Below, piece after piece: positions 1 through 10,917 of a DNA stretch of 64,000 bases. Source of the DNA: Phymatolithon calcareum (taxonomy: Eukaryota; Rhodophyta; Florideophyceae; Hapalidiales); NCBI GenBank assembly GCA_977006965.1, contig OZ345374.1:1550001-1614000 (forward strand), written 5' to 3'. The position numbers and the translations under genes were made by a program. The number at the start of each line of letters is the position of its first letter. The first letter of the stretch is position 1. The notes under the pieces are model-generated. The model saw only the letters and a program-made list of their open reading frames with translations, had not been told where the DNA came from and did not search any database.

Positions 1-1
1 A

Positions 2-2134
2 GAATCTGGCGTTGAAGCTCACAACTCACTTGGACCTGGGGAGCGTTTACACGACCCTTTAAGACGAATATTTCTTAAAATAGAACATGATTTCCCTCAT
101 ATATCCCAAGAGTTGATTCTCAGTATTGCCATAAAGGCAATGAATGACACGATTGGTGAGAACGGTCTTGTCCCTTCCTTACTAGTTTTTGGAATTGTTC
201 CAAGATTCCCAATACTCAGCACAAACCTACCCACCCAAAAAGAGAGAATGAGGATTATCGCAGCGCCTCAAATGGAGTACAACACTATAGTTGCAGAACG
301 ACGTGTTCTTACTGCCCTTCAGAAACGAGTCCCAGTAGCAGCGGACAGAGTATATGAAATAAACGATGAAGTCCTTATATACCGTGAGAAGAGAAAGAAA
401 TGGGTCGGACCGTACACGGTAATACATGTTGATGATAAGATTGTAACGGTACAAAGTATGGATAATTCTTACATAGGAAAGTTTGACATTCATCAAATCA
501 AACCCTATTTTAGAGATAGTCCTACAACTGATGCATATATTGATTCAATCGAGAAGCTACATTCGATGCTATCCGGGTTTAGATCAGGCGAAGGCCCTAG
601 ATCACCTGCATACTCCGTTCATCTCACGGAAGTACTGAAACCCGGAGACCCAAGAGAAAAACGTTTTGATGATGCTAAGAAGAAAGAAATAGAAGGATTA
701 ATTGAGCGGAACATGGAAAATTGTTCTTCGAAGTGAAATGCCAGAAAATGCGAATTTATTGGGAGGAAGATTCGTCCTCGCTATAAAAGATGAAGGTACA
801 GAGAAAGAAGTTTGGAATGCAAGATTTGTTGTACAGGGACATAAAGACAAGCTGAAAACTTCTCTGGTCCATGATTCTTCAACATCAAAACAAAACTCCA
901 CACGTCTCTTGGTCGGACTTGGAGCAATATTTGGGTTTAGATTATTCTGCACAGACGTAACTCAGGCGTATTTACAAAGCTCCGAAAACTTAATGAGAGA
1001 TGTTTATCTTAAACCTTCACAGGAATTTGAGCTCGACGAGAAATATGTTCTTAAGCTTATGAAGCCGCTTTATGGGCTACCAGACAGTGGAGACTACTGG
1101 AGTAAGACATTCTCAGATCATCTTCGAGACGATCTAGGAATGGAGCTAGCAACCGGTGACGGTGCCTTCTTCTTTAAGACGCTGGACAATAAACTAAAGG
1201 GTCTATGTGTTACATATGTAGACGATTCTTTGCAAGCAGGAGATGATACATACAATGACCTTGCGAAGAAAACGATGAGTAAATTCCAGTGCAGAGAAAG
1301 GGAATGGGATAATGTACAGTACACCGGTGTTCAGATACAAACGAAAGAAAATGAGTTCCAAATACACCAACAGAAACATATTGTGAAACTGAAAGAACTA
1401 CACTCACTAGACGGTTTTTCAAAGTATAGGTCATTGCGCGCTCAGCTCTCTTGGGTTGTTAATACACGACCGGATATTGCATGTGCTGTTGCACAGTCAG
1501 CTCAAGTCACGGAAAAACAGTTCCAATTAAATTCATCGAAGTATATAAAAGAGCTTAACGCAGTGTTGAGACACTTAAGAAAATGTCCTCATTTGCCTCT
1601 ACGTTTCCCAAAACTAAACATGGATACAATTCGAATTCAAGTATATTCCGATGCTTCATATGCGAATAATGAAGATGGGAGCTCTCAGCTTGGCTACTTT
1701 ATATTTTTAACTGATAGGTCAGGAATGTGCCAACCAATACATTGGTCGTCGCATAAAGCAAAACGTGTCACTAAATCCGTACTAGGAAGTGAGACTATGG
1801 CACTCTCAGACGCTTTCAATATGGCGTACATGATGAAGCACGACTTACAGCGCTTGACTAAGAGAAATATTCCTATATATTTGCTCACTGATAGCTTAAG
1901 TCTATTTGATGTGGTGACAAAAGCTTCATGCACAAAAGAGAAAAGGCTTATGATCGATCTCACTGTCGTAAAGTCTGCTTACGCAAACAGGGAAATGAAA
2001 AGCTTGGCTTCGTTAGAACTCAATACAACCCAGCAGACGTTTTAACGAAAGTGAAGCGTTGCCCAATACTTGAACAGATCTTAGAATCTGTTAGACTATC
2101 ACATCCTATCGATCAATGGGTTTATAGATCGTAG
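2..2134 (+). pseudogene. Copia pol polyprotein fragment (integrase C-term, RT, RNase H)
   Basis: Three overlapping frames carry one pol protein. Positions 2-736 encode the end of the integrase core and the C-terminal region (AIKAMNDTIG, GLVPSLLVFG, then KKWVGPYTVI). Positions 702-2045 encode Copia RT with LYGLPDSGDYW and the active-site box YVDDSL, then RNase H (VYSDASYANNED, GSETMALSDA). Positions 1928-2134 encode the end of RNase H (RTQYNPADVLTK). Frameshifts near 702-736 and 1990-2045 are needed to join them. The frame is open at base 2, so the protein continues upstream of the window. The family assignment is firm; the copy cannot make a full protein. Confidence 0.85.
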
Positions 2135-2175
2135 ACGATGACTGCAAAAATTGTTAAGCCAAAAAGTTTTGGGAG

Positions 2176-2930
2176 TGTTGTTCAAAATTTGAATATTTAC
2201 TTCTCTATAACTATCGGTTGTTAGTCTAAAACCCTATTATTGTATTTCAAATATTTGTATGTACATATGGAGTTTCTTTTAAACAGAAGCTCGTGTTTAT
2301 CTCGTGATATGAACAGTTACGGATTCCAATACTATATTTTCTTTACTTCTATGTGTCTTTCGTATGTCCCACTTTCCGAATATAGGACATGTGCAAAGCA
2401 TACTTTTAATATCCTTTATACTTTTATACTATGATAATACTATCAGTTTGGGTTGTCTATAACAATTGTACTTAAATAAGAAGTGTACATAACACCAAAT
2501 GTTTTACACTCTAGTACACAACTCTAATACAGTATGCAGAGTACCTTAGATCAATTTGTACAGTTGTTAGGATACTACTGGACTATAGTTTAAACTAGTT
2601 AAATAGATTAATGTCTCGATCCTTGAAGGCTGATCCTGTCCAAATAGAGCCGAAGGATTATTCCTGTAGTTTCTAGAATTTACTTAGTGACTTCTAGAGT
2701 TTTTACATAGTGGTTTCTAGAACCTTTTCGATGTTACTAGAAACATCTGGGGAAGCTTTTAGACAGGTTTTGTTCCTCAGTATGATAGTGTTTAAAGTAG
2801 TATATAAGCGGACACTAGGTCTGCCCGAGTAGAAAAAGTTAAGCAAGCAATAAAGGAGAAACTACCAACCAGTTTCTCAACAAGAATCCTTACTCAGCCG
2901 AGTGGGGGCAACTTTCGCCAGTTGGCAACA
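2176..2930 (+). repeat. putative 3' LTR of the Copia element
   Basis: The tract starts TGTTGTTC directly after the purine-rich stretch TTTTGGGAG and ends GGCAACA, giving TG...CA termini over 755 bp. A TATA-like box (TATATAAG, about 2802-2809) and a downstream AATAAAG signal near 2850 fit a U3-R-U5 layout. The partner LTR is outside the window, so the borders rest on termini and context alone. Confidence 0.55.
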
Positions 2931-4330
2931 AGTTGCTATTCTAAGTTTCTGATTTTTACCGACAGTTGAGTGTCTGCAGAGTCAGTACTCACTAAGTATG
3001 AATCCACACATGCAATGCGCCTTGTAGCGGCATACGCGGCCATAAGGCAGCACAGAACTACCATTCCGTAGGCCATCTCGCCTTCAAAATCTCTTTGACA
3101 CAATGTGCTTTCTGTGGTCATTCGTGGGATCGACATAATCTTGACCGAGGTGACCAGCGGTACTGCGCAGCGTATATGTCGCCTAATTCACTTGATTTCA
3201 CTCTGCATGAAATCAACCGGAGGTATTCTCCCACAAGCATCACTGTTTCGGAAGAAGAAGGGCCAGGGAGATACTTCTTCGGCCTGGTAGACTTCCAGAA
3301 AGCGCTCTCAGCGCCGAACTCAACTCTTGCCATGAGGACGAGTATTTCGAAAAACTTAATAGACTCTGTCACTGTAGTCTCTTTTCGCCCCTTTCTTCTC
3401 AGCTTAGCGGACGTCCAAGCAGCAAGTTTTCGCAGGTAACTTGGGGAAACATCGTCACCACGCAATCGTACTTTGAATGAAGTCCAATACCACAAATCTC
3501 GAATAAGAAGGCTCTGTTTAGAGTGCGAAGTTTCCACAACTGAGAGTAAAATCGTCTCTAAAACGGACATAGAACTTGCGCTTGTACCTTGGGACCCAAT
3601 GAGCGCACGAATTCGGCTCGCGGTCGGGCGTGATGACATCAGTTCCCGGTGCAATGTTTGGTCTCAAGGGTCTTGTAAGACTTAGGCGAGAGTGTTCGGA
3701 AGAGGGCGTTTAGAGCTTCTGAAGGTTTCATCGAAGCTTGTATGCCCTTCTGAGGAGCATGTGATTTCGACTGTAGACGATAAACAGGCGTTTCGCGATG
3801 AAGATTGGCAAGGATGATCACTGTAAGCAGGCCTAGGCTATACAGCGCTTTTGCCGGTGTTGGCTCGGTTCAAGCTTTTCAGCGTCTGGAATGTCAACGA
3901 CAGCGTTCTCTGCCTTGACTTTGACAATGTGGACTGTCTTAATCTTAGTCTTCTTCAATGGATGACGAATCAGAACCCATTTCACGCGATGTAACATGCT
4001 CGCGCGACCATTGATTTTTTCCCCGAGTACATTCTGAACCATACTACTCACCTTTTTCGGCTTCGAAATGGCTCCGTATAATCTGGAGCACTCTGCAAGA
4101 CCTCTTACAGATGCTTTCTTGGTGTGTACTGATGTACCGACCGCGCGCGACCTGTGTTTTTCTCCTGGAATGGCAGGTCTGAAACTTCTGAGTGACCAAC
4201 ATATTTTCGTTTCTAGCACCGAACGAAGCGAATTTAAGGTAGTAGTGTGGGTACTCCTCGCACAGAAGATGAGCCAGGCTTTACGAATATGGCATGAGCG
4301 ATCTGTTTCGAATTTGCTTTATGGATTTTT
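2931..4330 (-). repeat. family D coding repeat, copy 1
   Basis: From about 3014 to at least 3995 this matches 61438-62825, after removing an insertion there. On the minus strand both copies keep fragments of the same protein: RVKWVLIRHPLKK, EVRLRGDDVSPS/KVRLRGDDVSPS, RPKKYLPGPS/RPKKYFPGPS, GEYLRLISCRV/AEYLRVIAFRV. Copy 1 open stretches lie at 3833-4219 and 3118-3654, in different frames, so it is decayed. No reverse transcriptase, transposase or other known domain was recognised. It could be an ORF of an unidentified transposon or a dispersed gene family. The left edge is cut by the Copia LTR and the right edge by LINE-A. Confidence 0.6.
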
Positions 4331-4359
4331 TTGAGCTTTCAAATCGCCCCTCAATTGAG

Positions 4360-6392
4360 GGGGTTCATAAAATAGACACTAGCGAGGCTGCAAACGTCGC
4401 GAGCAAGGTCATGAAAACCAAGGAGCCAAGAACTGGGAAGAACCGTGCTTTAGGAGCCCCTGTGCATCCGAGCAAGTTTTCTGCGTACATCTCAAGTGTG
4501 CGCAAAGCCGAGAAGGACTGTAACGTGAACCTTGAGAGGATCACAGTTAACAGGCCAATGAGAAGGTATCTTCGAAGCGCATTCATTGGGCGGCAAGAGG
4601 GAAAGCAGTCGACCCAGACCGGATAGCCGTTGAGATGCTGCACGCAAACAAGAAAATCTGTTTCAGCATGATACTGGCTTTATGGGAGGCATGTGGGCAA
4701 CTGATGTGCCTTCCATGACAATAGCGACAAGCAACACTTATTCCCCTCTACAAGAAAGGTCCAGCGCACATTGCGGCAAACTATAGGCTTATATCTCTCC
4801 TGAGTCAGGTCAGGAAGATTATCGACTCCGCCCTGGACTCATGCATAAGGGTTAACTACCGCTTCAATAGGGCACAACTCGGTTTTCGGAGAGATAAGAG
4901 CACATATCTGGCGATACTTCGCGCAAAAAGTACTATGCAAAATGGCTACCCGTACGTTGCTGTACTCGACTTTTCTGCAGCGTATGACAGCGTTCCGAGG
5001 GATATCCTCCTTGAACGACTGAAGAACAAGCTACCGGCATACATCACAAGGATGGTATCTTACTTGATGAAACCGTCATGGATGACGTCGGCAGGAGACG
5101 AAACAAAAACGTGGTACATTATCGACCAAGGTGTTCCCCAAGGGTCCCCCCTCAGTCCATGCCTATACAATTTATTCATGGTTACGTTCGCCGAAGCCGC
5201 CGCCCAAGTACTAAGAACCGTGTCTGAACATCCAACGCAGTTATTTGCTGATGATGTTCTTCTTCAGGCAAAGAATGCCAAAGGGTTGCAAAAACTATTG
5301 GACATAGCCACGAAGTGGGCAGGCGAGAACTCCATGAAATGGAACACAAAGCCAGGAAAGAGTGAGGTCCTTAAGTACAAAGGCCTCCCAAAGAAGAAAT
5401 TTTTCCTTGTCGGAAAAGAGCTGCATCAGGCCTGGAGACTATCTTACCTGGGGATCAGTATGAACAAGAACGGAGTCACGGACGATACAGCAATTTCAAG
5501 AGTTCGGAGTGCGGTGGGATGTATACGCAAACTCCGCCAAATAGGCGTGAACGTCAGAGGATTCCAGCCAGCCACTTGCGTCAGGATTTTCAAGTCATTG
5601 ATTCTCTCCAAATGGGAGTATGCCGTTCACCTGACCCCGATCACCAAACGTCTGTTATCGGCAATCGAAGCAGCAGAAGGTCTTTTCTTCAGGTATGTTT
5701 TCGGAAAATATGCCGAACATCGAAGGGAGCGGATGCGAGTGCTCTGCCGACTCGCCAGCCCACAGATGAGGAGAGCGCACCAGGCGGAAAGGTTCGCCTT
5801 AAGCCTGGTAAGACGGAAGAAGTACCATGAGCTCGCAGAAGAATACCATGGAAGAGAAGAAGATCTGGAAGATGTATCAAAGGATATTGGGCATCTTGGA
5901 GAAGAGAAGCACCTCAACGAAGCTCTAAAACAAGCAGAAGAAGGTATGGTATCAAAAACCGGACGCATACGGGAAGCAGCAAAAATATGGACGTTGGAAG
6001 AAGAGGGACGGACAGTTAAAATCCTGGTCGACAAGCCGAATGAACTACCAGGAGTGTTACGTATAAGGGACAGAACTGCGCGGTTGAGATGCCTGAGATT
6101 TCTTTTCAACAGAGCTCCTTTGTGGAGAAAATCAGTTTTAGAGAAGTACTTTGGGCCCGGTGCTGTGGTTGAGCTCGTTGTGCTCCAACGCACACTACGG
6201 TGCATGAAGATGGATCAAGAAACAGAATATGAATGTGAAAGACTCATTCGAGCACTCACAGGGAGAGAGATTCGGATTAAGGAGATATTAGGAGGCTAGT
6301 AGAGAGATGAATGTGGAAGACAGCGAGAAGCTGCCCTGTTAATCAAATTGAGGTTTTGGGAGCTTTTAAAATAAATCAACATATAACCCCCC
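4360..6392 (+). mobile_element. LINE-A copy 3, 5'-truncated
   Basis: Non-LTR retrotransposon of the same family as 35131-39012. Homology starts near TSEAANVASK, well inside ORF2, and runs to the family 3' end (TTTTAAAATAAATCAAC, then ATATAACCCC). It lacks the endonuclease half. The 3' terminus is a C-run and not poly(A), like the other LINE-A copies. No clear target duplication was found. Confidence 0.85.
4370..6299 (+). pseudogene. LINE-A ORF2 remnant: reverse transcriptase and C-terminal region
   Basis: The first part (4294-4626) carries NRALGAPVHPSKF and then breaks with a frameshift and a stop near 4600-4720. The second part is a long open frame from about 4740; its first ATG is at 4935 and gives 454 aa. 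It has RT motifs LDFSAAYDSVPRD, QGVPQGSPLSPCLYN and the catalytic LFADDVLLQ box, followed by the conserved C-terminal region (RLRCLRFLFNRAPLWRKS, LTGREIRIKEIL). The RT core is largely preserved, but the endonuclease domain is missing, so the copy cannot retrotranspose alone. Confidence 0.85.
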
Positions 6393-6885
6393 CTCCCTAG
6401 CCCATACAGTCGAATCCTGCTTATCGTCAAAGCACGAAGTTTTCTATACTGTACCGGGAAATTCTTTTCGACAAGTAAAAGTAATCGCTGCATACCTCCA
6501 ACAAATCTCTCGCTCTTTGCAATTGAGAGCGTATTGACGCTTAATTTTTACTGTACTTCTTTCTCATGTGAAGTACATGCTTCTCGCAAAGCAAGACGCC
6601 CAAGTAATCAGATTTCCGGCTTCTATGTCGATGATGATGACTGTACCCCGCAACTCGAGACAATCTAAAATTGGTATCATTACAGCTTTAGAGGAGGGAA
6701 GTTAAGGAGAAAACTAATAATGATCTTCTAAACGACAGCACACGAGAAGTCAATTAGATATCCCTCTTGACACGACGCCTAATAGCGGAGAGCCCGCAGC
6801 GAACCCCTTAAGAACACCACATAGGGGGTAAGATTGCCTAGGATCCAAAATTTCCCCACCGTCTATGACAGGCGGTAGGTCTCAG
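6393..6885. other. intergenic, nothing recognised
   Basis: No open frame with coding character was found. The stretch follows the C-rich end of LINE-A copy 3 and runs up to a LINE 3'-end fragment. Confidence 0.5.
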
Positions 6886-6889
6886 AGGT

Positions 6890-6980
6890 CTACACACTGG
6901 AAGGTAGCAACTGAGGAAGCCTTGTCCGCAAATCGTAAGACTTTGAGGCTTTTAATTAAAATTCAATTGAAGAAAAACAC
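6890..6980 (+). mobile_element. LINE 3'-end fragment related to LINE-B tails
   Basis: The stretch GGTAGCAACTGAGGAAGCC, followed by a GGCTTTTAATTAAAA-type tail and AAGAAAAA, matches the 3' ends at about 33505-33573 and (reverse) 61500-61580. It is a severely 5'-truncated plus-strand insert of about 90 bp. Confidence 0.55.
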
Positions 6981-6984
6981 CGCT

Positions 6985-7717
6985 TCGACCATCCCGCGCC
7001 AAATAAGGCGATTCAAGACCGCAGCGGGAGCGAGTAGTTGGCGACGCCTTTAGCCGCACCGCACCGGCCCTTAACATGGCTTCATCGAAGCCGTATGCTT
7101 GAATAAACGTCAATTGTTTTTGTTACATTTGCTGTTGCACCAGCAATAAAGCGAGGAACAAAACGGTCAAGTCGAGGTTGTTCCTGGCTTCAAAACACTC
7201 GCAACATTAGCAGGGGTAGTGCCAATTCCATTGCTCGACATTGCTGCTTGTCGCGCAATTAAACAATTCAATTGCTCACTACGGTTAGTCAGCAATTCGG
7301 ATTGCAATTTGAATACTTCCCGCAATAGTCAAGTTAATTGCTTATTCATGCCTCTTCTCCTAGGTGTACGAAACTTTCGTCTTCTGCGATAGCCTGTTCA
7401 ACACGCTGGTTGACAACGCTTGACATAGCTTCCTTCACAGTTTGATCATCCCAGTAAGAGCGGTTGATTGACGTGAATGGATATCTCGAGGCTGTTCGCG
7501 AAGGAGTTGCATTAGCTGCTGTACAACTTGTTTCGGCTTCGGTTTCGGAATAGGTAGTACCATGATTGGAAGAGCGAAATTTGTTTAGGTGTTGTCGAGT
7601 GGGTCTGGTAGTTTGCTTTGGATAAATGTACGACTTCACTTTTTATATTGACTCTTCTGTCTGTCTTTTCAGAAACGGCACTATAGACACCCATACCGTT
7701 ATACTTGAACGGATGAA
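6985..7717. other. gene-poor stretch with weak minus-strand open frame
   Basis: A minus-strand open frame without an ATG (7346-7639, containing SYWDDQTVKEAMSSVV) has some coding character and could be a gag-like remnant. No motif supports a family. The rest holds repeated CAATTG/GCAATT motifs (7110-7340) and no gene. Confidence 0.3.
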
Positions 7718-7803
7718 TGAATTCAACCATCCATGTGATCGTTCTGTTGTAGTGGTCTACGCAGACCACTACAACAGAACGATCACATGGATGGTTGAAT
7801 TCA
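7718..7803. repeat. 86-bp perfect palindrome (41-bp arms, 4-nt loop)
   Basis: The arms start TGAATTCAACCATCCATG and meet at GTGGTCT-ACGC-AGACCAC. All 41 pairs match on reading both strands. As RNA or single-stranded DNA it would form a very stable hairpin. It could be a foldback element or an inverted-duplication scar; function unknown. Confidence 0.9.
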
Positions 7804-7831
7804 GGAACGTTGTAACTGTATACAGTACGTA

Positions 7832-7865
7832 GAATTTTACGTACCTAATTAGGTACGTAAAATTC
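7832..7865. repeat. 34-bp perfect palindrome
   Basis: The 17-bp half-site GAATTTTACGTACCTAA is followed directly by its reverse complement with no spacer. It lies 28 bp after the 86-bp palindrome and 4 bp before another inverted repeat. Confidence 0.9.
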
Positions 7866-7869
7866 ACTA

Positions 7870-7939
7870 GGGGAGCACGGCAACATTTTGGCCCGATAGT
7901 TATTTAGTTGATTTGGGCCAAAATGGTGCAGTGCTCCCC
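7870..7939. repeat. inverted repeat, 25-bp arms, 20-bp loop
   Basis: The left arm (7870-7894: GGGGAGCACGGC, then CATTTTGGCCC) pairs with the right arm (7915-7939: GGGCCAAAATG, then GTGCTCCCC) with a few mismatches. It is the third hairpin in a row, and the three together span 220 bp. Confidence 0.8.
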
Positions 7940-8417
7940 CGCTTGAACGCTTATACTGGCCCGAGTTATAATAAAATTAGATGCTACTGTCGCCGATTCG
8001 GTCCTGCGAGAAGTAACTATCATCTCTCATCGATCGTCAGCCAGGCAGACAGTGCTTCCTCAACATATGAACCGTTCATCTATCGGTTATATGTGCTCAC
8101 CCTGGCACACCCTCACGGAGCCAGTCAACGGTCAAGCAATGATCACCCGTGATTGACGTTCAAGACGAGAAGACAATCAGTATTGTCGGTTGCGTACCGA
8201 CAATAGCCTACAGAAAACCTAACCGAAACAAGAGCTCGCTGTGCAGAACACCGAGCACATCTCTCGAGACTACCTGCAATGCTTACGCTAAATTGCTAGT
8301 ACCTAACGGCACGCATACGTTGCGAACCGAAACATCTCAATTAGAGTGCGGTTCATTGTTTGCCATCGGCGACAGTCTAAGCCAAATCAGTCTCGAGCTC
8401 CCCCTGTAGATGGATAC
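7940..8417. other. intergenic, small hairpin only
   Basis: No gene. A 9-bp hairpin (TATTGTCGG at 8181-8189 and CCGACAATA at 8197-8205) is present. Confidence 0.4.
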
Positions 8418-8425
8418 TATATAAG
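8418..8425 (+). promoter_or_regulatory. TATA-box-like site
   Basis: TATATAAG matches a core-promoter TATA box. No convincing coding region follows within 2 kb, so this may be a relic LTR promoter or chance. Confidence 0.3.
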
Positions 8426-8429
8426 CTAG

Positions 8430-10917
8430 ACTAGTTTCCCATCTCATTAAACTCGGCAAGCCGGAATCAAGTACAAGTACACACATCCTGCTTCACACAC
8501 CGTCTCCCCCCGTACCCGAGTACGCCTGGGAGGCGCCGCCCGCTCAATAAGCAGTTCACGCGTACGGCCCGCACTACCATTGTACCGCCACGCGCCGGTT
8601 CTGCGAGCGAGGCACCGGGAATAATCGTCCTGAGGTGCTCGGCCTATTCTACCGCGTTTCGTAGAGTTTTCTCGACAGCTACCGACAACCAATTACCACG
8701 TACTACGCATGATACATTTGAAGTGATCGTTATTTCCGACAACTCTGCTCTTGCTGAACTATACACTTTCGTACAACCTACCTACCAGCAATTCGAATTG
8801 CAATTCTTCATCAGAACCCAATTTGTGTCGAATTGCTACGAATTGCAATTAATTGCAATAGCAATGGATTGCGCACGACCCCTGAACATTAGGTGCCGTC
8901 CCTCTTCCTTTTCGTAACGACCAAAATTCGACGGTAGAGCAACTTGTTGCACACCAATGCAAGCGACAAAACGACAGTGGCCGCTTTATTCTCGCGTACC
9001 GCACGTCATGTGCGAATTTGCTTTGATCACAAAGACACGGCGGTCGGTGAGGAGAAAGGAGCTACTACTTGCACGTGCAGTCGCGGAAATTCGAGGACTG
9101 CGACGAGGCGATATGTTATGAGGGCAAATCAAGTGCCATGGTAATTGCCGTCAGTATTCCCGCGCCGTCGAGCAAGCACATCTTCTCCACGGCTTTACGT
9201 GGTATCGATACTGACCATCCCCGAATCTCCCAAAAAACGTGTGCCGCACACGATGTTGATCAAGAAGTATATATGTGCACAAGTGTGGCCATAGACCAGT
9301 ACAAGTACTTATGCCCAACCTTTGCACTGGACCGGGGCTTGCAAAAACATCGAATCCACAATTCTCTGCTCAGGATGGAACTTGGATCAATGCATTCGGA
9401 AACGTCCGACACATCGATTACCACACTCGTCTTTGAGTAGATCGCCTTCTCTGGAGACAGAAAGCGTTATGCCGACATGCATTCTTGGTGTTTTGCAACT
9501 CTTAACAGCTGTAACAGCATGCCCAGGAGAAAGTTAAACTTTTGCAGACTTATCGATGCTGACTGTAGCGCCAGGCTCACAAGAACCCGACGCCACAAGG
9601 GTCAGAGAAGACCAGGAGAAAAAAGAGCGGGAAGGACGAGAACGGAGGAAGGAAGAAACAGACAAGAACCCCAAAAGGGCAAACATACAAAATAAGGGTC
9701 TAGGTGTTAGCGTCGTGCTCCAGCCCGACCTTGGTTGCGCCGTCTACCTTAAGAAAGGCACACGAAAGGGGAAAAGGTTCTTGGAAGCGATTATTGCCGA
9801 ACTGACTTGCACGACGAAACGGTTGTAGTAAAAAAAGGGGTGGAAGATCTCTGACTCCGCCTGGTGCGCGTATGATCCAAGTAATCGAGCAGAAATCCGA
9901 AGAACTCCCACCTCCCTTTACTCGGAGGAAGGAACTAGCTACAGTACGAGCAAAGCGAAAAATAGCGTATGGATACACGAAAACACGATTCCCTTTTAGC
10001 CCGGCAGATCACCTACTATGGGCATGACGAATAACGCGATTCGAGTTGTGGGCGTAGAGTCGCGAGAGCAGAATGCGCTTGTTACCTAATTCAGCCAGCG
10101 ACAAAGCAGAGGGCACGACACTGACTGTCAGCGACAGGCGGTGTTGCTTGGCCTTGAGGTTGAAAAACCTTCGACTTTACCGATGCTTCTGGCATGGTTG
10201 AGTCTACGAGTCTCTCGCGGAAAAGCTCGAAGGTTGTTTTGAGCCTGACGTCAGGGTGCTCTTGCATGACGTGGACCATGAGCGCTTTGTGACCGGTCGA
10301 ATGAGGGGACAGGCGCTCACACTTGTACCTGGTCTGATGAGCGGCAGAAAGGCTGTCATGGGTGATCCTCATCCTTGCCGAGGGATCGGAGCCCCATCCT
10401 AAATGCATCAGTAAATGTCGCTGTCTCATTCTGTTCTCCCTCTGCAAACAAAGTTCTCCAGCAAACGCATTTAAGCCGACTTTTATGTCATGAATTAACG
10501 AAAATCACTGATTAAATAACTACGCTGTAGCACAGCTGTTCCTTATCCTTTGAAATAGCTTGTCATGATTGCAGATTGAGATTGCCATCGAGACGCTGAT
10601 AAGCCTAGGTTTTTATCGTAATTTTGCTGGTCGCTCACAGAATGTTAGGGTAATTGATTGGATAACGGATCGCAAAAACGTCCACTTGGCGGATTCTGAT
10701 TCATCCGTAATCCGTCCAAGTCAAAAGCCTGAATGCCTGCATACACTTAAGTGTATTCCACTCGAGTGATTCTCATTGGGAAATGGTTGATGGGATCAAA
10801 TCCTTCCATCCAGGGGCCGTTTCATGAAACGGCTCCTGGATGGACTGCAGTGCAGCTTCTTTCGGCTGCACCTCATGTTGACTTTCCAATATCGCCCCGA
10901 GATGAAGTTAAGGCCAC
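8430..10917. other. gene-poor stretch with two weak small frames
   Basis: Two short open frames were noted. One at 9556-9828 plus (90 aa from ATG) is very charged in its first half (DQEKKEREGRERRKEE). One at 10091-10447 minus lacks an ATG at its 5' end and has a possible Cys/His cluster (YKCERLSPHSTGHKALMVH). Neither has a recognisable family. CAATTG/TTGCAATT motifs recur at 8780-8870. Otherwise nothing was seen. Confidence 0.35.

Larger units (their letters stand above)
1..2930 (+). mobile_element. Copia-type LTR retrotransposon, 3' part, cut by window edge
   Basis: This is the 3' part of a Ty1/Copia element: integrase C-terminal half, reverse transcriptase, RNase H, a purine-rich tract and a 3' LTR. 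The domain order (integrase before RT) is the Copia order, not the Gypsy order. The 5' LTR, gag and protease would lie upstream of the window. Reading frames are broken at least twice, so this copy is dead. It lies directly against family D at 2931, so the LTR end probably marks an insertion into that repeat. No target duplication can be tested because the 5' end is missing. Confidence 0.85.

Noticed and set aside
8418-8700. Solo LTR with TATA box
   Set aside because: A TATA-like site is present, but no second copy, TG...CA borders or duplication could be fixed.
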